64,000 nt of DNA from Setoptus koraiensis. Lineage: Eukaryota > Arthropoda. The notes below the pieces were generated by a model. The model saw only the letters and a list, made by a program, of their open reading frames with translations. It was not told the origin of the DNA and made no database searches. The position numbers and the translations under genes were made by a program. Within the stretch, counting starts at the first letter, position 1, and each line of letters starts with the position of its first letter. Below, in pieces: positions 21,905 through 34,062 of the stretch. The DNA lies in assembly GCA_048013815.1 (NCBI GenBank), contig CM106586.1, positions 16,306,001 to 16,370,000 on the forward strand, in the 5' to 3' direction.

Positions 21905-24856
21905 TTACTTCATCAAATTTATCAATATCGGCTTCTCTATCCCTAGACTAATATTGGTTTGGAATCTACAAACCGCCATCTGTTTCTCAAAAATTTGATT
22001 ACAATTGTGTGAGACTCCATCGATCGTTACATCCAAGCTTTTTTCCAGTCCGTAGATTACTAGACCCTCGAAATGAACAAACTCTGCATAAGAGTTCTTC
22101 AGCATAGAGATTGTTAGAAGATCGTTTTTGACTTCATACCTTACATGGTTGTAGCTCTGTTTCTCTAGTAACGACTCGCCGGAGTCCCAAAACAACTCTC
22201 CACTCGCCTCCTGCATTTTATTGAGAGCCACTTCCAGAGTGAAAGGCTGCCCAGTTGTCTCACCAACAGTTGTTTTCGGCTCACTAAAAGTGGTCAGTAT
22301 ATGTCCAGCTCTCAAATACAAGTTTATGGCTGTGATCGGAGTCTCTAGGTCCAATATCCAACTACCTTGGTCCCGGTCGACATCAATCGGTTTGCCGAGT
22401 TGCACAAGGCGAGGATTGTCATCTCCCGTAAGACCGATTGATATGTCGTACCATCGGCCGGGCGGCAGAAAAACGTTTCGCTTGACGGAGTTTTCTTGCA
22501 CAACGGGTGCAATCATTAGAGCTGGGCCCCATAAAAACTGGTCGTTGATAGTGTCCGACCAGGTAGAAAATGTCAATGATGGGTCTATTTCGCCGAAGAA
22601 TTCGAATGCGATAGATCGAATAACGGGCGAACCAACTAAATGGTTCTGATAGAATAGTGTATATAGGTAGGGCAGCAGAGAATAGCGTTTCTTGAGTGCA
22701 ATGGCAGCTGCTTCGCTAACAAATTCCGATCGCGAACCAGGATCTTGGTCTGGACTAGTGGCATCGTTATGATTTCGAGCTAGAGGATAGAAAGCCCCCA
22801 GCGATGACCACCGGGCACATAGTTCGTCACTGGCCGGACTAAAGTAGCCACATATGTCTCCCCCAGTCATCGGTTGAGCAAACCAATTTGATTGGATTAT
22901 TCCCATAATCGACCATCTCATGTGACTGAAAGAGGATTCAATGTCGCCCAACCAGCTAGCGCTGTAGCTACCTTGACCACTATATTGTGCTCTTGAGACG
23001 ACAAAAGGGCGCTTGTTGGGCCTCAATCGTTTCAGTGCCTCCACAAATGCCATAGATTGATAGAAAGCATATACATTGTGCAATTCGTAATGATTGCCAG
23101 CGTGCAATTTGGCCGACATACAGAATGTTCTCTGATTAGGGTGAGTGTTGCCAGGCTGATACTGAGGATTATCTAAAATGCTTGAGCCACAACCATCCTT
23201 AGAGCCATCTACGAACATTTCCGGCTCGTTCATGTCCAGCCACAGGCCGCTGAAATCTATTAATTTCTCGTAATCACGAAGGACCTCTACAAGATAATCG
23301 ACAATTTTCGTGCTTGTGAAATCCATGAAGACGGTCTTCTCGGAATCGGGCCATGTGACACCAACAAGTGTTGAATTGTCCTCCTTCTTAACGAAAATAT
23401 CCAGCTCTCTCCCTCTGTCGTAGGCTGGATAGGTGCCGGGACTTTCGTCAGCACTGATTCCTGGATTCACTATGGGCATGTGATTTAGATGGTGAGCTTT
23501 GGCTGCATTTCTAATAAAATTTGCCGCATCAGGTGAATTCCAAGTGAAACTTGTGTGCCTGTCCATGAAATTTATATCTGTCCAGATGCCATCCAGCGGA
23601 ATGTTGCGACCCACTGTTCTTGCCCATGCCAGCTTCATGGCGTGAGCAGAGTTGTAGTTGTTTCTCGCCAAATGAAATCCAAGACTCCACATTGGGGGCA
23701 CCGTTGGAGGTCCAACAAGTCGCGTATATTGTTGTATGACATCGTGTGGTGTTGGTCCGGCAAACACAAAGAAATCTAAAATTCCGCCTAGGTTGCGCCA
23801 CGTTATCGCCGGCTTGTGATGTATAATAACATCCATTGCATGGGTATTGTGCATGTAGAAGCCATTGGCCATTGCTTCCGTTTCCTCGTGAGGTCGCTCA
23901 TAGTTTATGTAAAAGGGATAAGCGGAATAACTGGCCCGATCACTATTGGGCGGAATACCATAGTTGAACATGGTGTATTTTTTCTTTTGATTGGGCCTCC
24001 TGTTCAGCGACTGCCCATCGAACAGCATGCCCAAGCCGAAGAATTTATCCGAGGCCGTCTCCCAACTGAGCTGATGGAAATGCTCTGAGTATATCAGTTG
24101 TCTCATATCGGCCCGAAACAGCAGCCCCTGTCTGCCGGTGGTGTTTGCCCTGCGTATCGTCAATATGGCATCGTCGTTCACATCATAATCTAGGGGTAAC
24201 GTTGCCCGTTGTTCTGCGACACTCTCCAGGAATACATGCTTATTTAGCGCGGGCAATTTCGCCTTCAACGGTGGATCCATTTTTTGCATGATAACATTGA
24301 CAAAATCGCCATAATTTGTAACGTAACCGATCATTCTCATCGCGTCGTCTTCGAATCCCGAACCAACCTCAGTGTTTCGGAATAGCAAGAATCTTGTCGT
24401 GCCTCTGTACTCGTACAACTTCTGCAATCTTGACCTATGGATGCTGTAGCCGTCGTGATCGCGGGCAAAATAACACGCCGGAATATCTACTGGATTGTCC
24501 TGCCCCGACGGATCGGCGTTGCCTTGCATTTGTTGATTGGCCTCGGGATCCCAGCAGCATCCTCGATTGAGGCATCCACTTTCGTTAGCTCCACTGTCAG
24601 GATGGCAGTCGTACCTGTCGTAGAGGTCAACAAATGCCTCACATTTGTCTGGTATGCGTTCGGTTGTTGTTGTGGGAATATCGTCTTCATCTGAATCTTC
24701 GTGTGATTGATTGCTGTTGTTGTCATCGTTTTGAGCATTAACGTCACTTGTATCACAGGCGAGCAGTAGAGCCAAACACACTGATACTGTGAATATCTTG
24801 ACCAGAGTATTATGCAACAATTGAGCCATTATTATCTTTTTTACGCCTTTTAACAA
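21905..24856 (-). CDS. GAA: GH31 acid alpha-glucosidase with trefoil domain (GAA-like)
   Basis: Intronless 983-residue frame. The second Met (24829) gives the better signal peptide (LVKIFTVSVCLALLLACDTS). A P-type trefoil follows at about residues 70-105 (DRYDCHPDSGANESGCLNRG then CCW). The GH31 barrel has WSLGFHLARNNY, the nucleophile motif GLWLDMNEP and the acid/base region SWLGDIESSFSHMRW, ending in GGDICGYF and YPLARNHN. C-terminal beta domains complete the enzyme. Length and order match lysosomal GAA or secreted maltases (GAA is 952). It hydrolyses terminal alpha-1,4-glucose; lysosomal versus gut-luminal location cannot be decided. AATAAA overlaps the stop (minus strand, 21901-21906). 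The neighbours downstream on the same strand order are secreted cellulases. Confidence 0.93.
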   Translation of the reverse strand: MLKGVKKIIMAQLLHNTLVKIFTVSVCLALLLACDTSDVNAQNDDNNSNQSHEDSDEDDIPTTTTERIPDKCEAFVDLYDRYDCHPDSGANESGCLNRGCCWDPEANQQMQGNADPSGQDNPVDIPACYFARDHDGYSIHRSRLQKLYEYRGTTRFLLFRNTEVGSGFEDDAMRMIGYVTNYGDFVNVIMQKMDPPLKAKLPALNKHVFLESVAEQRATLPLDYDVNDDAILTIRRANTTGRQGLLFRADMRQLIYSEHFHQLSWETASDKFFGLGMLFDGQSLNRRPNQKKKYTMFNYGIPPNSDRASYSAYPFYINYERPHEETEAMANGFYMHNTHAMDVIIHHKPAITWRNLGGILDFFVFAGPTPHDVIQQYTRLVGPPTVPPMWSLGFHLARNNYNSAHAMKLAWARTVGRNIPLDGIWTDINFMDRHTSFTWNSPDAANFIRNAAKAHHLNHMPIVNPGISADESPGTYPAYDRGRELDIFVKKEDNSTLVGVTWPDSEKTVFMDFTSTKIVDYLVEVLRDYEKLIDFSGLWLDMNEPEMFVDGSKDGCGSSILDNPQYQPGNTHPNQRTFCMSAKLHAGNHYELHNVYAFYQSMAFVEALKRLRPNKRPFVVSRAQYSGQGSYSASWLGDIESSFSHMRWSIMGIIQSNWFAQPMTGGDICGYFSPASDELCARWSSLGAFYPLARNHNDATSPDQDPGSRSEFVSEAAAIALKKRYSLLPYLYTLFYQNHLVGSPVIRSIAFEFFGEIDPSLTFSTWSDTINDQFLWGPALMIAPVVQENSVKRNVFLPPGRWYDISIGLTGDDNPRLVQLGKPIDVDRDQGSWILDLETPITAINLYLRAGHILTTFSEPKTTVGETTGQPFTLEVALNKMQEASGELFWDSGESLLEKQSYNHVRYEVKNDLLTISMLKNSYAEFVHFEGLVIYGLEKSLDVTIDGVSHNCNQIFEKQMAVCRFQTNISLGIEKPILINLMK

Positions 24857-25425
24857 GCTTCAGACTGCTAAAGCTAAGCCACTCAATTGTTTTTCGATTT
24901 TGTTTCGGCCTGTCAGCGACACTAGAACTAGCGATCTAAAGCGACAATCATGACAGCACAGATATCGTGATTATATCAGGTATCGCCTCCAGCAAGGTGA
25001 CACAATATTGCGATCTATTTTCTATTGTCAGCGCATTTCGCTATCTTTGCTTAATTAATCGCTAAGATGCAATGTTCAGATATGTTGTTGGCGCATAGTG
25101 AATATATTTTTAAAAGCGAACTTTATTTTAAACTTTAAACAGATATGCATTACATATTCAACAGTGCTGTAATGGTGGCCAGTATCTGTTGGTTCTAATA
25201 ATTGATAACAACAACAATCGACAACTTACTGATAATAAAACTTGAATCATTCTTGAAACTAATCAGTGACCACCCCAAGCTCGCTCTCTATTACCGCATG
25301 ACACTGTATCATAAAGCAAGTAGATTCCCTACGATTCAAATTGTTTGTGTTTTTACTGCCGCGAATCAATTAATTAATTATCTAATGTGTGGGTGTGTGT
25401 GCGCTTGTGTAAGTGTGTCCACAGC
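24857..25425. other. Intergenic region GH31 / GH45-A
   Basis: 570 bp with no gene visible; AT-rich 5' region of the GH31 gene plus the 3' flank of GH45-A, with a short degenerate GT-rich tract near 25386-25420. Confidence 0.5.
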
Positions 25426-26452
25426 TTATAAACCTGGGAAAGGTGCAAATCTTGGGAATAGAGCATCGTCAGCGCGGCGACATCCAGTCTTTGCAACCAG
25501 AATTCTTGGGCATTGGACACGGGTGTATTCAATTGTTGGGTTTGCAACGTTTCCGTACCAGCCGAACATCCAGTCGCAACCTCCTGTGAGCAAGGATGGC
25601 ATCAGACTGCAACCGGATCGGCGTCTTAGTGCATTAAGCGGATATCCGTCGAATTGCGAGGTACAACCCAATTGGTTGACACCGACACCTGCACCTGGCA
25701 TGTGAATGTTGAATTGTCCGTCGGCTAGGTTACCTCTGTCGTTGGTTATTTGCACAACCATTTCTTTTTGGTTCAATAGTGGGTCGTTAGGGAAAGTCAA
25801 TCTGTAGCAAGAGCAGCAGGCATCCTGTGGTGGTACACCTATACAGTGTGTTCGGGCAATAATGAAATAAATAAATTATTGTAAAAATTCATTGGAACAT
25901 TGGTTGCACGATGAATAGCGATAAATTCGATAGCGATTCATAATGACGAAAACATCAAAAACCATGGCCAATTAAAGCGCGTACTCACCTGGAATGTTTG
26001 CGCCAGCAGTTGCGTATGAAAGGTCTGGGTTAACCAACGATGGGAATGGTTGTTGGTCTGGGCAAGCGTATGCGCTTCCGCCTGGTTGACAACCGGACAA
26101 CTCTTCAATGCTGGCAACTGGCTCTCCTAAGATATTACAACTTTGCACTGGACCAGATAATAGACCCGCTGTGTTTTCAATCCAAGAGCAGCTGGGTTTG
26201 CAGCAATCCCATCCTCGGGTTGCGATACCCAAACCTGTTTGAGCTGCAACTCCGTTGAATGTCGCAACAGCGAGCACACACACCACCAATGATGAATATA
26301 AAGCTGTCGGTGGTTACATCCGGTCGATATTGGTGTCGTATTGTTGTTGGGTGATTTGGACAGTTACAATAGGTTAGCGTTGATTCTGGCACAAAATTTG
26401 CAGTGTTTCACTATTGATCGAGCGATCTCTACTCAAAATACTCACCCGACAT
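25426..26452 (-). CDS. GH45 family protein A, catalytic acid replaced (candidate inactive cellulase paralog)
   Basis: Three coding exons on the minus strand: 26452-26446 (7 nt, ATGTCGG), 26300-25989 and 25838-25426, giving 243 residues. A signal peptide (MSALYSSLVVCVLAVATF) precedes ATRGWDCCKPSCSW, the GH45 signature with Gly where the family has Tyr. The nucleophile-side Asp of that motif is kept. In GQFNIHMPGAGVG the position of the catalytic acid (Asp121 of Humicola Cel45A, recalled as FDLNIPGGG) is Asn, codon AAC. The upstream Asp of the GDL motif is also Asn (GNL). Cysteines are largely preserved, so the fold should remain. It may be a binding protein or a weak enzyme. It is a tandem paralog of the gene at 28120-29100. 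Confidence 0.88.
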
Positions 26453-28119
26453 GTTTTATTAATTGTGTTTGTTGTTGTTATCGTTGCAAGTGCAATACTA
26501 TTCGTATTATTGCTAATTATTTTATGTTTTCTAGGTGGTGGACACTAAACCTGACTTGCTGATATTCTTCAAGCGAGCTCTCTTTATATACTCTAGTCGA
26601 AAATATACACAAGACTGGATGCATTTCTTTGACCGTCAATTATGCAAACATTGATCTAGATACGTGTACGCTAATCAAGCTAAACATTGCTGAGAACATT
26701 GTTAAACATTGTATGAGCATTTTTTCACAGGCGACCTTTGTGACGCTAAACAAACACCAACTTTCGACAAAAAAAACAGTCAATGCTTAATCGATGAACA
26801 ACACGTAACCTTATCTTGTTGTGGATCGTGCGCAACCGGAGATATTACAAATGGCACCCATTTAATGATCAATCGTTATTGATTAATCGTTAGTCTGCAT
26901 AGTTCACACAGGGAAACAGTTTCTCATGTGTGACGTAGTTGCGAAAATTGTCAAGCAAACATTTCAAAGGTCGCCTCAAGTGAGACCCGTCTGCAGACGT
27001 TTGCTCATATGCAACCAGACCTTTAAAATCCAGGTAAATGATCAATTCTTCTATTCTTGGACGACACACAACAGCTAAATTGATCGTCGCCAAATGTGTT
27101 CAGGTCCCAGATATTGAATGCGATAGCACCGCAAGTCGATTACCACCATGCAACTCGACACCTTGTTGCGACTCGAGATTGATCGTTTGACAGATTGTCA
27201 TATTGTTGGGGCTCCACAATTGTGGCTGGCTTCCTCTCTGCAGGTGGAGCAGATCGCGAATCGCTATCGATCCTCTAGTCAGAGTCTTTCTGCAAGATGT
27301 TTGAAGGTTCTTGTCAATCTAAATCTGTTCATTGATTCTTCGCATCTCAGTGCCAGAAAACTGCTCGAAAGAAAGACTTGAATCAATTTTTGTCAGCAGA
27401 GCGGGATCGATTCTGCGAATATCAAGCAGGCCTAGAGTTGCTTACAAAAGAACGTTTGAACCAGATTGGTATCAACGCCACGCTGGCTCGTGAGTCTGCC
27501 ATCGTCTTTAAACGTATTCATTTGTTTTATCACGATCCATTGTCAATCCACGTAGATAGAAGCAGTTGGATTGCCCTGTCAAAATCTTTTATCCGATTGA
27601 GCGCGTATCTCGTATTCGATAGACAGGTTAGACAAATTCAGTTTCAGCCCCTTGTGTCTCTCGTTCAGACATAGAAAGAGGCCGTCAACTGCTTAATGGT
27701 GGAGGATTTGCGGATAAGATCGATAATTATTGCACAAAGTTATGTCGTTCAAATGGAAAAACGATTGCAAAAGTTTCATAGAGCCACAAGGGAACCTTTT
27801 TAGTATATGTGACCTTGCAAACTTAGCGCGAGACCCATTCTCAGTGAATTAATTGAAACAATAGAAATTATCGAGAAATTCTATGGATTACGCGAGGTAA
27901 TCCTAGAACTGTTGCTTTATTCTGGTGAACAATGGTAAAAGCTAGACAGTTGTGGTGAAATTTGGAATTGTGTTCGCGTTGGCGCGCCCAATAGATTGTT
28001 ATATGGCATATCCAGTTAGTAGTATGATTTGAAACACAACTAAACTAACTGCTCGATATATCGCCCAATTCTTGACCCGTTAGATACGCTTATGTTTGCC
28101 TCAACTTAAATTATCTCAT
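26453..28119. other. Region between the two GH45 genes
   Basis: Holds the TATA box of GH45-A. Two overlapping plus-strand frames (27148-27381 and 27378-27674) have moderately protein-like composition but no recognisable domain or splice logic; I do not call a gene. Confidence 0.45.
26583..26590 (-). promoter_or_regulatory. TATA box of GH45-A
   Basis: TATATAAA on the minus strand about 130 bp upstream of the start codon, a position consistent with a TSS near 26555. The paralog has a similar box. Confidence 0.6.
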
Positions 28120-29100
28120 TTAGTGAGCTGGATCATCTCCACGTTGGCAACCACTCTTCTCGATAATCTCCTGTGGACACTTGACGCGTTGGTAATGCAT
28201 CTTGGGGTTGTCAGCATTGGCGAACCATTTGAATCGGAACTCACAACCAGGCTTGAGTGACGCAGGTAGTTTGTGGCACTCGCTTTCTTGGTGAATACCG
28301 CCATATCTATCTCCCCATCCACCATCGGGGGCGTTATGTTGTTTGGTACATCCGTTGAATATACCAACTCCACCGGCTGGCATTTGAATGTCGAAATGGC
28401 CTGGGGTAAGATCTTCGCCAGTGTTGGTGATTTGTACAATCATCTCTTTGCCCTTCAATTTTGGCTCCTCAGGGAATGTCAGCTTGTAGCACGAACAACA
28501 GATGTCCTTCAAGTCTTTGCCTAATTTCAATGATGAAATATGACAGTCGTTCATAATGATGATTAGATTATATGATCGGCGAAGTTTTGTCGATTAATTA
28601 ACGCGCGAACTGATTGTTTTGTTGTTCTCGCTAAAAGCTATGAGCGGATATGGATCAATTAATTACCTGGAACTTTGCCGGCAACGAAACCGTAAGCTGT
28701 GTGCTCGTTCTTGGCCCATGGTTGTTGTTTGTCACAAATGAAAGCTCCGCCACCGTTACATCCAGATTGACTGTTGATGTCGGCCAGTGTGTTATTTGCA
28801 TAACAAGATTGTACGGGACCCTTCACCATGTGATTGATATTGTCTTTCCATGAGCAAGATGGCTTGCAGCAATCCCAGTATCTTGTGGTCTTGCCGTCAC
28901 CAGAATCGTTTGCAAAGACAGTTGATGCTAATACCAAGCATAATGCTGATAGAGTGTATATGGCTGCATTTGATTTGAAATTATGAATTGTAAGCAGTTA
29001 AAATGGCAATCATTATGTCGTTCGGGTATCATGTTAATTATTTTGAGTTACCTGGACCGAAATAGATGTAAGCGAAATGGATCGGCTACGTACCTGACAT
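28120..29100 (-). CDS. GH45 endo-beta-1,4-glucanase B, catalytic residues intact
   Basis: Three coding exons: 29100-29094 (7 nt, ATGTCAG), 28963-28667 and 28520-28120, giving 234 residues. Signal peptide MSAIYTLSALCLVLASTVFA. TTRYWDCCKPSCSW is a perfect GH45 signature with the catalytic base Asp. GHFDIQMPAGGVG keeps the catalytic acid Asp, and GEDL keeps the third Asp. The Cys framework and the fungal-like ending (CHKLPASLKPGCEF, FANADNP) are complete; there is no cellulose-binding module. GH45 enzymes cut amorphous cellulose and related glucans. In arthropods they are usually explained by ancient transfer from fungi; the introns and animal-type promoter show this copy is resident. A TATA box lies at 29193-29199. 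Confidence 0.92.
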
Positions 29101-29192
29101 GTCGAATGATTGATTTTTATTTTTTGCGAAGATCTCTTATGTTCCGCTAAGGTAGTTGCTGTGAATGGGAGAAATAGATTCTGTTCTCGCCA

Positions 29193-29199
29193 TTATATA
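29193..29199 (-). promoter_or_regulatory. TATA box of GH45-B
   Basis: TATATAA on the minus strand about 95 bp upstream of the start codon, matching the arrangement in the paralog. Confidence 0.6.
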
Positions 29200-31652
29200 T
29201 AGTTCCACCCGAAAGTAACCAAATTTGCATATTGTAGCATCGATAGAGACAATCTTTGACATTGTCAAAGCCATAATTAAGCTTGCTTTCTAAAATGTGT
29301 TAGTGCAGCCGATTCCATTGTTAGGCTAACCTTTCGGAAGGGTGAACTCCCAACAGAAGGACACTATCCGAAGCAGATTCTATGAGCATCGGCAGATAAT
29401 CAACAAACATCCATTGTTCAATATTTGTCCTGAGCTCCAGTAGTTTACTCATGCAATAATAGTAAACTCTTTAGCGTCTCATAACACAAACATCAAGAGC
29501 ATGACAGATGAATAAACTGTAGTGTCGTCAGTCTAAACAATTAGATAGGTTGCTGAGGGTCAGTCATCTGATGTCAACAATAGATACCAAACAACAAGTG
29601 TCGCGTCTAGTAGGCTACCCGGCACATGGAATAAACAGCCACAGCCATAGGTAGCCACTCTGACGCCATTAACCACTCAACGGGTGAAATGATGGCGTCA
29701 ATGACAGAAATGAGACTGAAATTGTTTGTGGGTCGCCGTGAATAAGTTGCTCATATCAGTCAAGTTACCAAGAGGAACCTGATAAACAAACTAGCATAAA
29801 TAGCAAACCATCTTGTTGTTTTTCAATGGATGGCTGCCCTTTTTTTTCCATCCAACTGGCATGAACTGCTGTTTGTACACAATTCTGTCTGGTGTATTTA
29901 GGGGCCTTTGAAGACGTTTCCAGAGCATTATCGCTTTGCAAGAATAAATACAAGAATAAATAAAAGAAAGAACCGAGAGCAGTCATTCCTTTTTCGCTGA
30001 CTGGATGACGTTGAGTCGAGCCAGTTGTGTTTGCTGTGCATCATTTAATCTCCTGCGATAACAGATTCAAAACTACTCAATATTGCAAGCCATTCTTTAT
30101 TATGGCCAATATAATAATTACAATTAATGCCTATTTCCTAGTTAGATATGGGTCAGCGTGATGTGCGCTGTCACTATTGCTTCCACTAATCGCCAATATG
30201 ATGCAATCCAGCTTTATTTGTCATGTATACGTGACATAACATTATTAGTGGGGTGCTGATTTTTGATTCATAGATAGAGAGATTAAGATCAGCACACAAC
30301 AGCTACGATATGGCAAAAAAAAACATAATGGACATTGGCGATACTAAGTTGCAGTGCCTGAATCAAGATTAGACACGTCTAATCAATTATTATGTATGCC
30401 GTGTGCCTATGCGTGTGTGTTATGCCTTGCCGCCATTAAGATTATATCTGGCTGACACTAATCAGCCAGTGATGGCCATAAACACCATGTTAAAAGCAAA
30501 TGGATATCCATAGCGGTACATTATGGTTTAGGTGGTTGCCCAACTAGTTGCAGCGGATAATCAAGATTGCATGATATGGTCTCGCTCTCACTCTCTTGCT
30601 GCACATCCGGCACCGACTAATGTGTTCCAGCGAAGGTATGCAGATGGCGCTTCTTTTATCGTACACAAATCGTATGCCCGACTCCCACTACCTGTTGCAA
30701 GCAAGCTGTCGTACTTCGAAGACACAGGCAACTACGGCTTCTCGACAGGCAACTACAGCTTCTTGTTCGGCGAACGAGTCTACTGTGTGTCTCGAGTGTA
30801 TGTGACTCGCCAGACCGATTGGGTGACGGGGACACTGGAGACTTTGAACCAAACAATTCAGCAGTTGATACAGATCAATAGATGTTGCATGTGCCGATGG
30901 TTACAGTCTGAGGAACAACAAATGTCATGCGGTTATAGGCATACCGTTGCGTTATTGTCAGCAGTGAGTCGATATCTTTTCGTTGTTAAGTTTATTTTCA
31001 AGCGGCTTGCGTCGTTAGACAAGATCAAGTACAATCAAGAGCGACACTGTCCACTGCTGCACCGTTCGAATCGGCTCGCCAAATTCTCACAAGGCGGCCT
31101 GTACAGGTGCATGAGTGTGTCTGACATAATATGATGATGGTGATAATTCGACCTAATGTGGTGTGATAATAGAGCATGAAAGCGCTTGCTATTATGTTGC
31201 TGATTGTTGTGTGTCCGCTTTGCTAAGTTGGTTGTTTGTTAGTTTCGTCTTATCATCATTCATCTTGGTTGCTTGGTTTGCATATAGCGGTTTCTAGTGC
31301 GATGCGTGTTGTAAATATAGCAAGCAAAATACATAATAAAAAACTAGTTTTGCCCTCGACAGTCTATCCGTCAGAATGGCCGCACTGCAAGTGATTGTGT
31401 ACGATGATGAACGAATAATAACAAACCTATTACGTCGTTTGTGTCTGCCCCAACAGAGTTACTCAACGATTCCGGTGCGACCTACTGTCGAGCTATTACC
31501 CGGTTTTCAGTTACGGACTTTCGCTTTTTTCTGTTTTGTTTTGGCTTGCCTGGCTCGGCTTTAGCAATCAACATGTTACCCTAACAAGCATAACTTTCCA
31601 CCAGCTACACACATACACACATACATGTTACGCAACAAGCATGCGAGCGACA

Positions 31653-31706
31653 GTTACGTAGCGAGAGAGTTACGTAGCGAGAGTTACGTAGCGAGAGTTA
31701 CGCAGC
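31653..31706. repeat. ~15-bp tandem repeat
   Basis: About four copies of GTTACGTAGCGAGA(G), the last with GCAGC. Related GTTACGC motifs sit just upstream. Confidence 0.9.
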
Positions 31707-32284
31707 CAGTGAGACTGACCAATACATTTAAATGTTGTTGCAGGATAATGGCTTACACATCGCAAACACATTGTGTGCCGGAACAAGTATATTGAAATTG
31801 AGGGCTGTTATTATTAATGACCGGCAGTGCCTGACTTGCAGCCATTGAGCACACAATTCCATATCGAGCCTCCGTAGAGAGAGAGAGAAAAGTCACTTGC
31901 GAGAGAGTATTACGGGGGTAATTAATGGACAAAAACAAACCGTCGGATGTTGTTTTGTTTTCGAAATTCGACATTCGAAATTCGAACCAGCGAATCTCAG
32001 CGAATCTCAGCGAAAACAGAGACGTATCAGAGCGCATTCTTGGTGTGCGTGATAGCCGAACAGCGAACAATGTTTGTCCACCGGCCAGTGGTGCCGCCAA
32101 CCCTCCAAAGGGGACGCTCCGGACGTCACCTGATGCACTGCCGAGCCGGTCAGTGTCTCGATAAATGTTTCCATCCCTGTTCCGTGCAGCGACCGGACTC
32201 CAGTTAGTAATTGCGACGGTTCATGTGTGGCGCGCAAAGCAACAACTTGCCAACCCCCTGCACTGACCTGCGAGCAGATTGCAT

Positions 32285-32329
32285 TACACACACACACGCA
32301 CACACACACACACACACGCACACACACAC
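32285..32329. repeat. (CA)n microsatellite
   Basis: CA tract with occasional CG interruptions. Confidence 0.95.
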
Positions 32330-32858
32330 CGCCAACCTTCGCGCATATCGATAGTGCGGATAGTAGTGCGTGGTGTCCGAATCAACTGTGTCGTCAGCTC
32401 TGGCCAAGCCTACGCTGGCACAGGTCGCGCCGGAACACCTTGTGCGCAAGGCTCACCTGAGGAATTTACGCAACAAACAAGCCACTGGGCAGAATTGGCG
32501 CAAGCGGCACAAACGGACGCGACGAACGTTCTGTGCTAGTGAGCGGCACATTCCGTTGTAGGGAAAATGAGCGTCGTTATTCGTTCTCAACTGTCTGCTA
32601 CGGTCAAAAGTTCGACCGTCCGGCACGCACACAAGCACATATGCGCGCACACAAACACATTCTCACAAGCACTGTGCGTGCGATTCCGGAGCGGCGGCGG
32701 CGTTTCGCTCGATCGTGTACACAAAAACCACTGCCTGATCAAACAGAGTTTGCTATAAAACACACTGGATAGGCTAAATAGCAGTAGCAACATCATTAAC
32801 ATGCACTCTACTCGCATATGGGCAGCAACAACCAGTGGCCATAATTGAAATAAATACA

Positions 32859-32881
32859 ACGACGACGACGACGACGACGAC
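32859..32881. repeat. (ACG)n microsatellite
   Basis: Seven ACG/GAC triplets in a row. Confidence 0.9.
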
Positions 32882-34062
32882 CACAAGGAATTCAAAAAGT
32901 AAACCAGAAGAAAATAGGGTTGACTTACAGTAAGTCCTCGAGACCATCCCATGATGATTGCTTCCATCGTTACATAGACACTACAACGGCAACAAGACAT
33001 CACATCTAAGCGGCCAAGACAGCAAAATTAGCAGCATCACAACAATATTTCAAGTTGCCATCAATTACAGCAAAAGTGTGTGTGTATCATGATAATCACA
33101 CATACCACTGCTGCAACCACCACCACAATTTCTACTATAAACACCACAAGAGTAGCAACAACAAAAACAACTAATACCGCCGCCGCCACTACTACCACCA
33201 TCACCACTGGTGCTGCCGCTGCTGCTGCTATCGAGCTTTGCCACTAAACAAACATTATAATGTATTATAATCAATAATATTATCTTTTGGAACTCCGCTG
33301 CGTTTTACTCGCTACTAATACTCTCTGTGCGCCTCCTCCTCCTTGTAAACATACCAAGCTAGCTATACAACAACAATATCAATTGATATCACACAATATA
33401 CATGTCTGATAGCAAGTGTAGGACAAACGAACAGACACACACACAGACAAACAAACAAACAACAGGCAGATAGATACTTGCAGGCAGTATTATTGGGATA
33501 GTAAACCGCAATTATAATTACTTTACACCCCATACACATTTACCAAGTTTTACATAATTTTATTATCCATCTATTTATCAGACATGATGATCTATTTGTG
33601 ACCCATTCTAAATTTCATGTGTGAATTTCAATTCCGTTTCGTCAATAGTATCCGCAGGATAGAAGCATGAAGTTGTTGCGAAAACTGCCTGCCGTAACTT
33701 TTCATGTAATCACCACTAGTTCACAATATTCAGCAACCTAAAACAGTCGATTAAAACTCAATATACTTAGATCTTGTGCGCAAGATAAAGTCTTATTACT
33801 CATCCCAACACAAAAAAAGTAGCTAGCGAGCCTTCTTGATTATTATTACTAACATAATACATACACTTCTTGGACCGTCTAGACTGACTCACACACATTG
33901 CCAATCGATGGGATAAAAAACCCGGAATGATACGGAAAAACATTAGCATCGAGCGAATATTACTATTGCCAATTACAATTACATAAATAGCACAAAATAT
34001 TTCGTTGCTTATTACATTATTATATTTTTTTTCTGAATACCAAAAAGTCCCACCATTATTAC

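Larger units (their letters stand above)
29101..34062. other. 5-kb gene-poor, simple-repeat-rich region
   Basis: No gene can be supported. It contains CA and GAC microsatellites, a ~15-bp tandem repeat, a duplicated AGCGAATCTC unit near 31990-32015 and ACC/GCC triplet-rich DNA at 33100-33240. The longest frame (30532-31134) lacks domain features. It probably holds the promoter, 5' UTR or a first intron of plastin, which starts at its right end. Confidence 0.55.

Noticed and set aside
27148-27674. Two overlapping plus-strand frames between the GH45 genes
   Set aside because: They shift frame in the overlap without splice sites and resemble no family; could be a relic but cannot be supported.
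25426-29100. GH45 genes as bacterial or fungal contamination
   Set aside because: They have introns, TATA boxes and lie between clear animal genes with the same base composition.
30532-31134. 200-residue plus-strand frame
   Set aside because: No recognisable motif, no hydrophobic or charged pattern typical of coding sequence, and it lies in repeat-rich DNA; likely chance.
32007-32772. Several overlapping frames around the CA tract
   Set aside because: All six-frame artefacts of low-complexity DNA.
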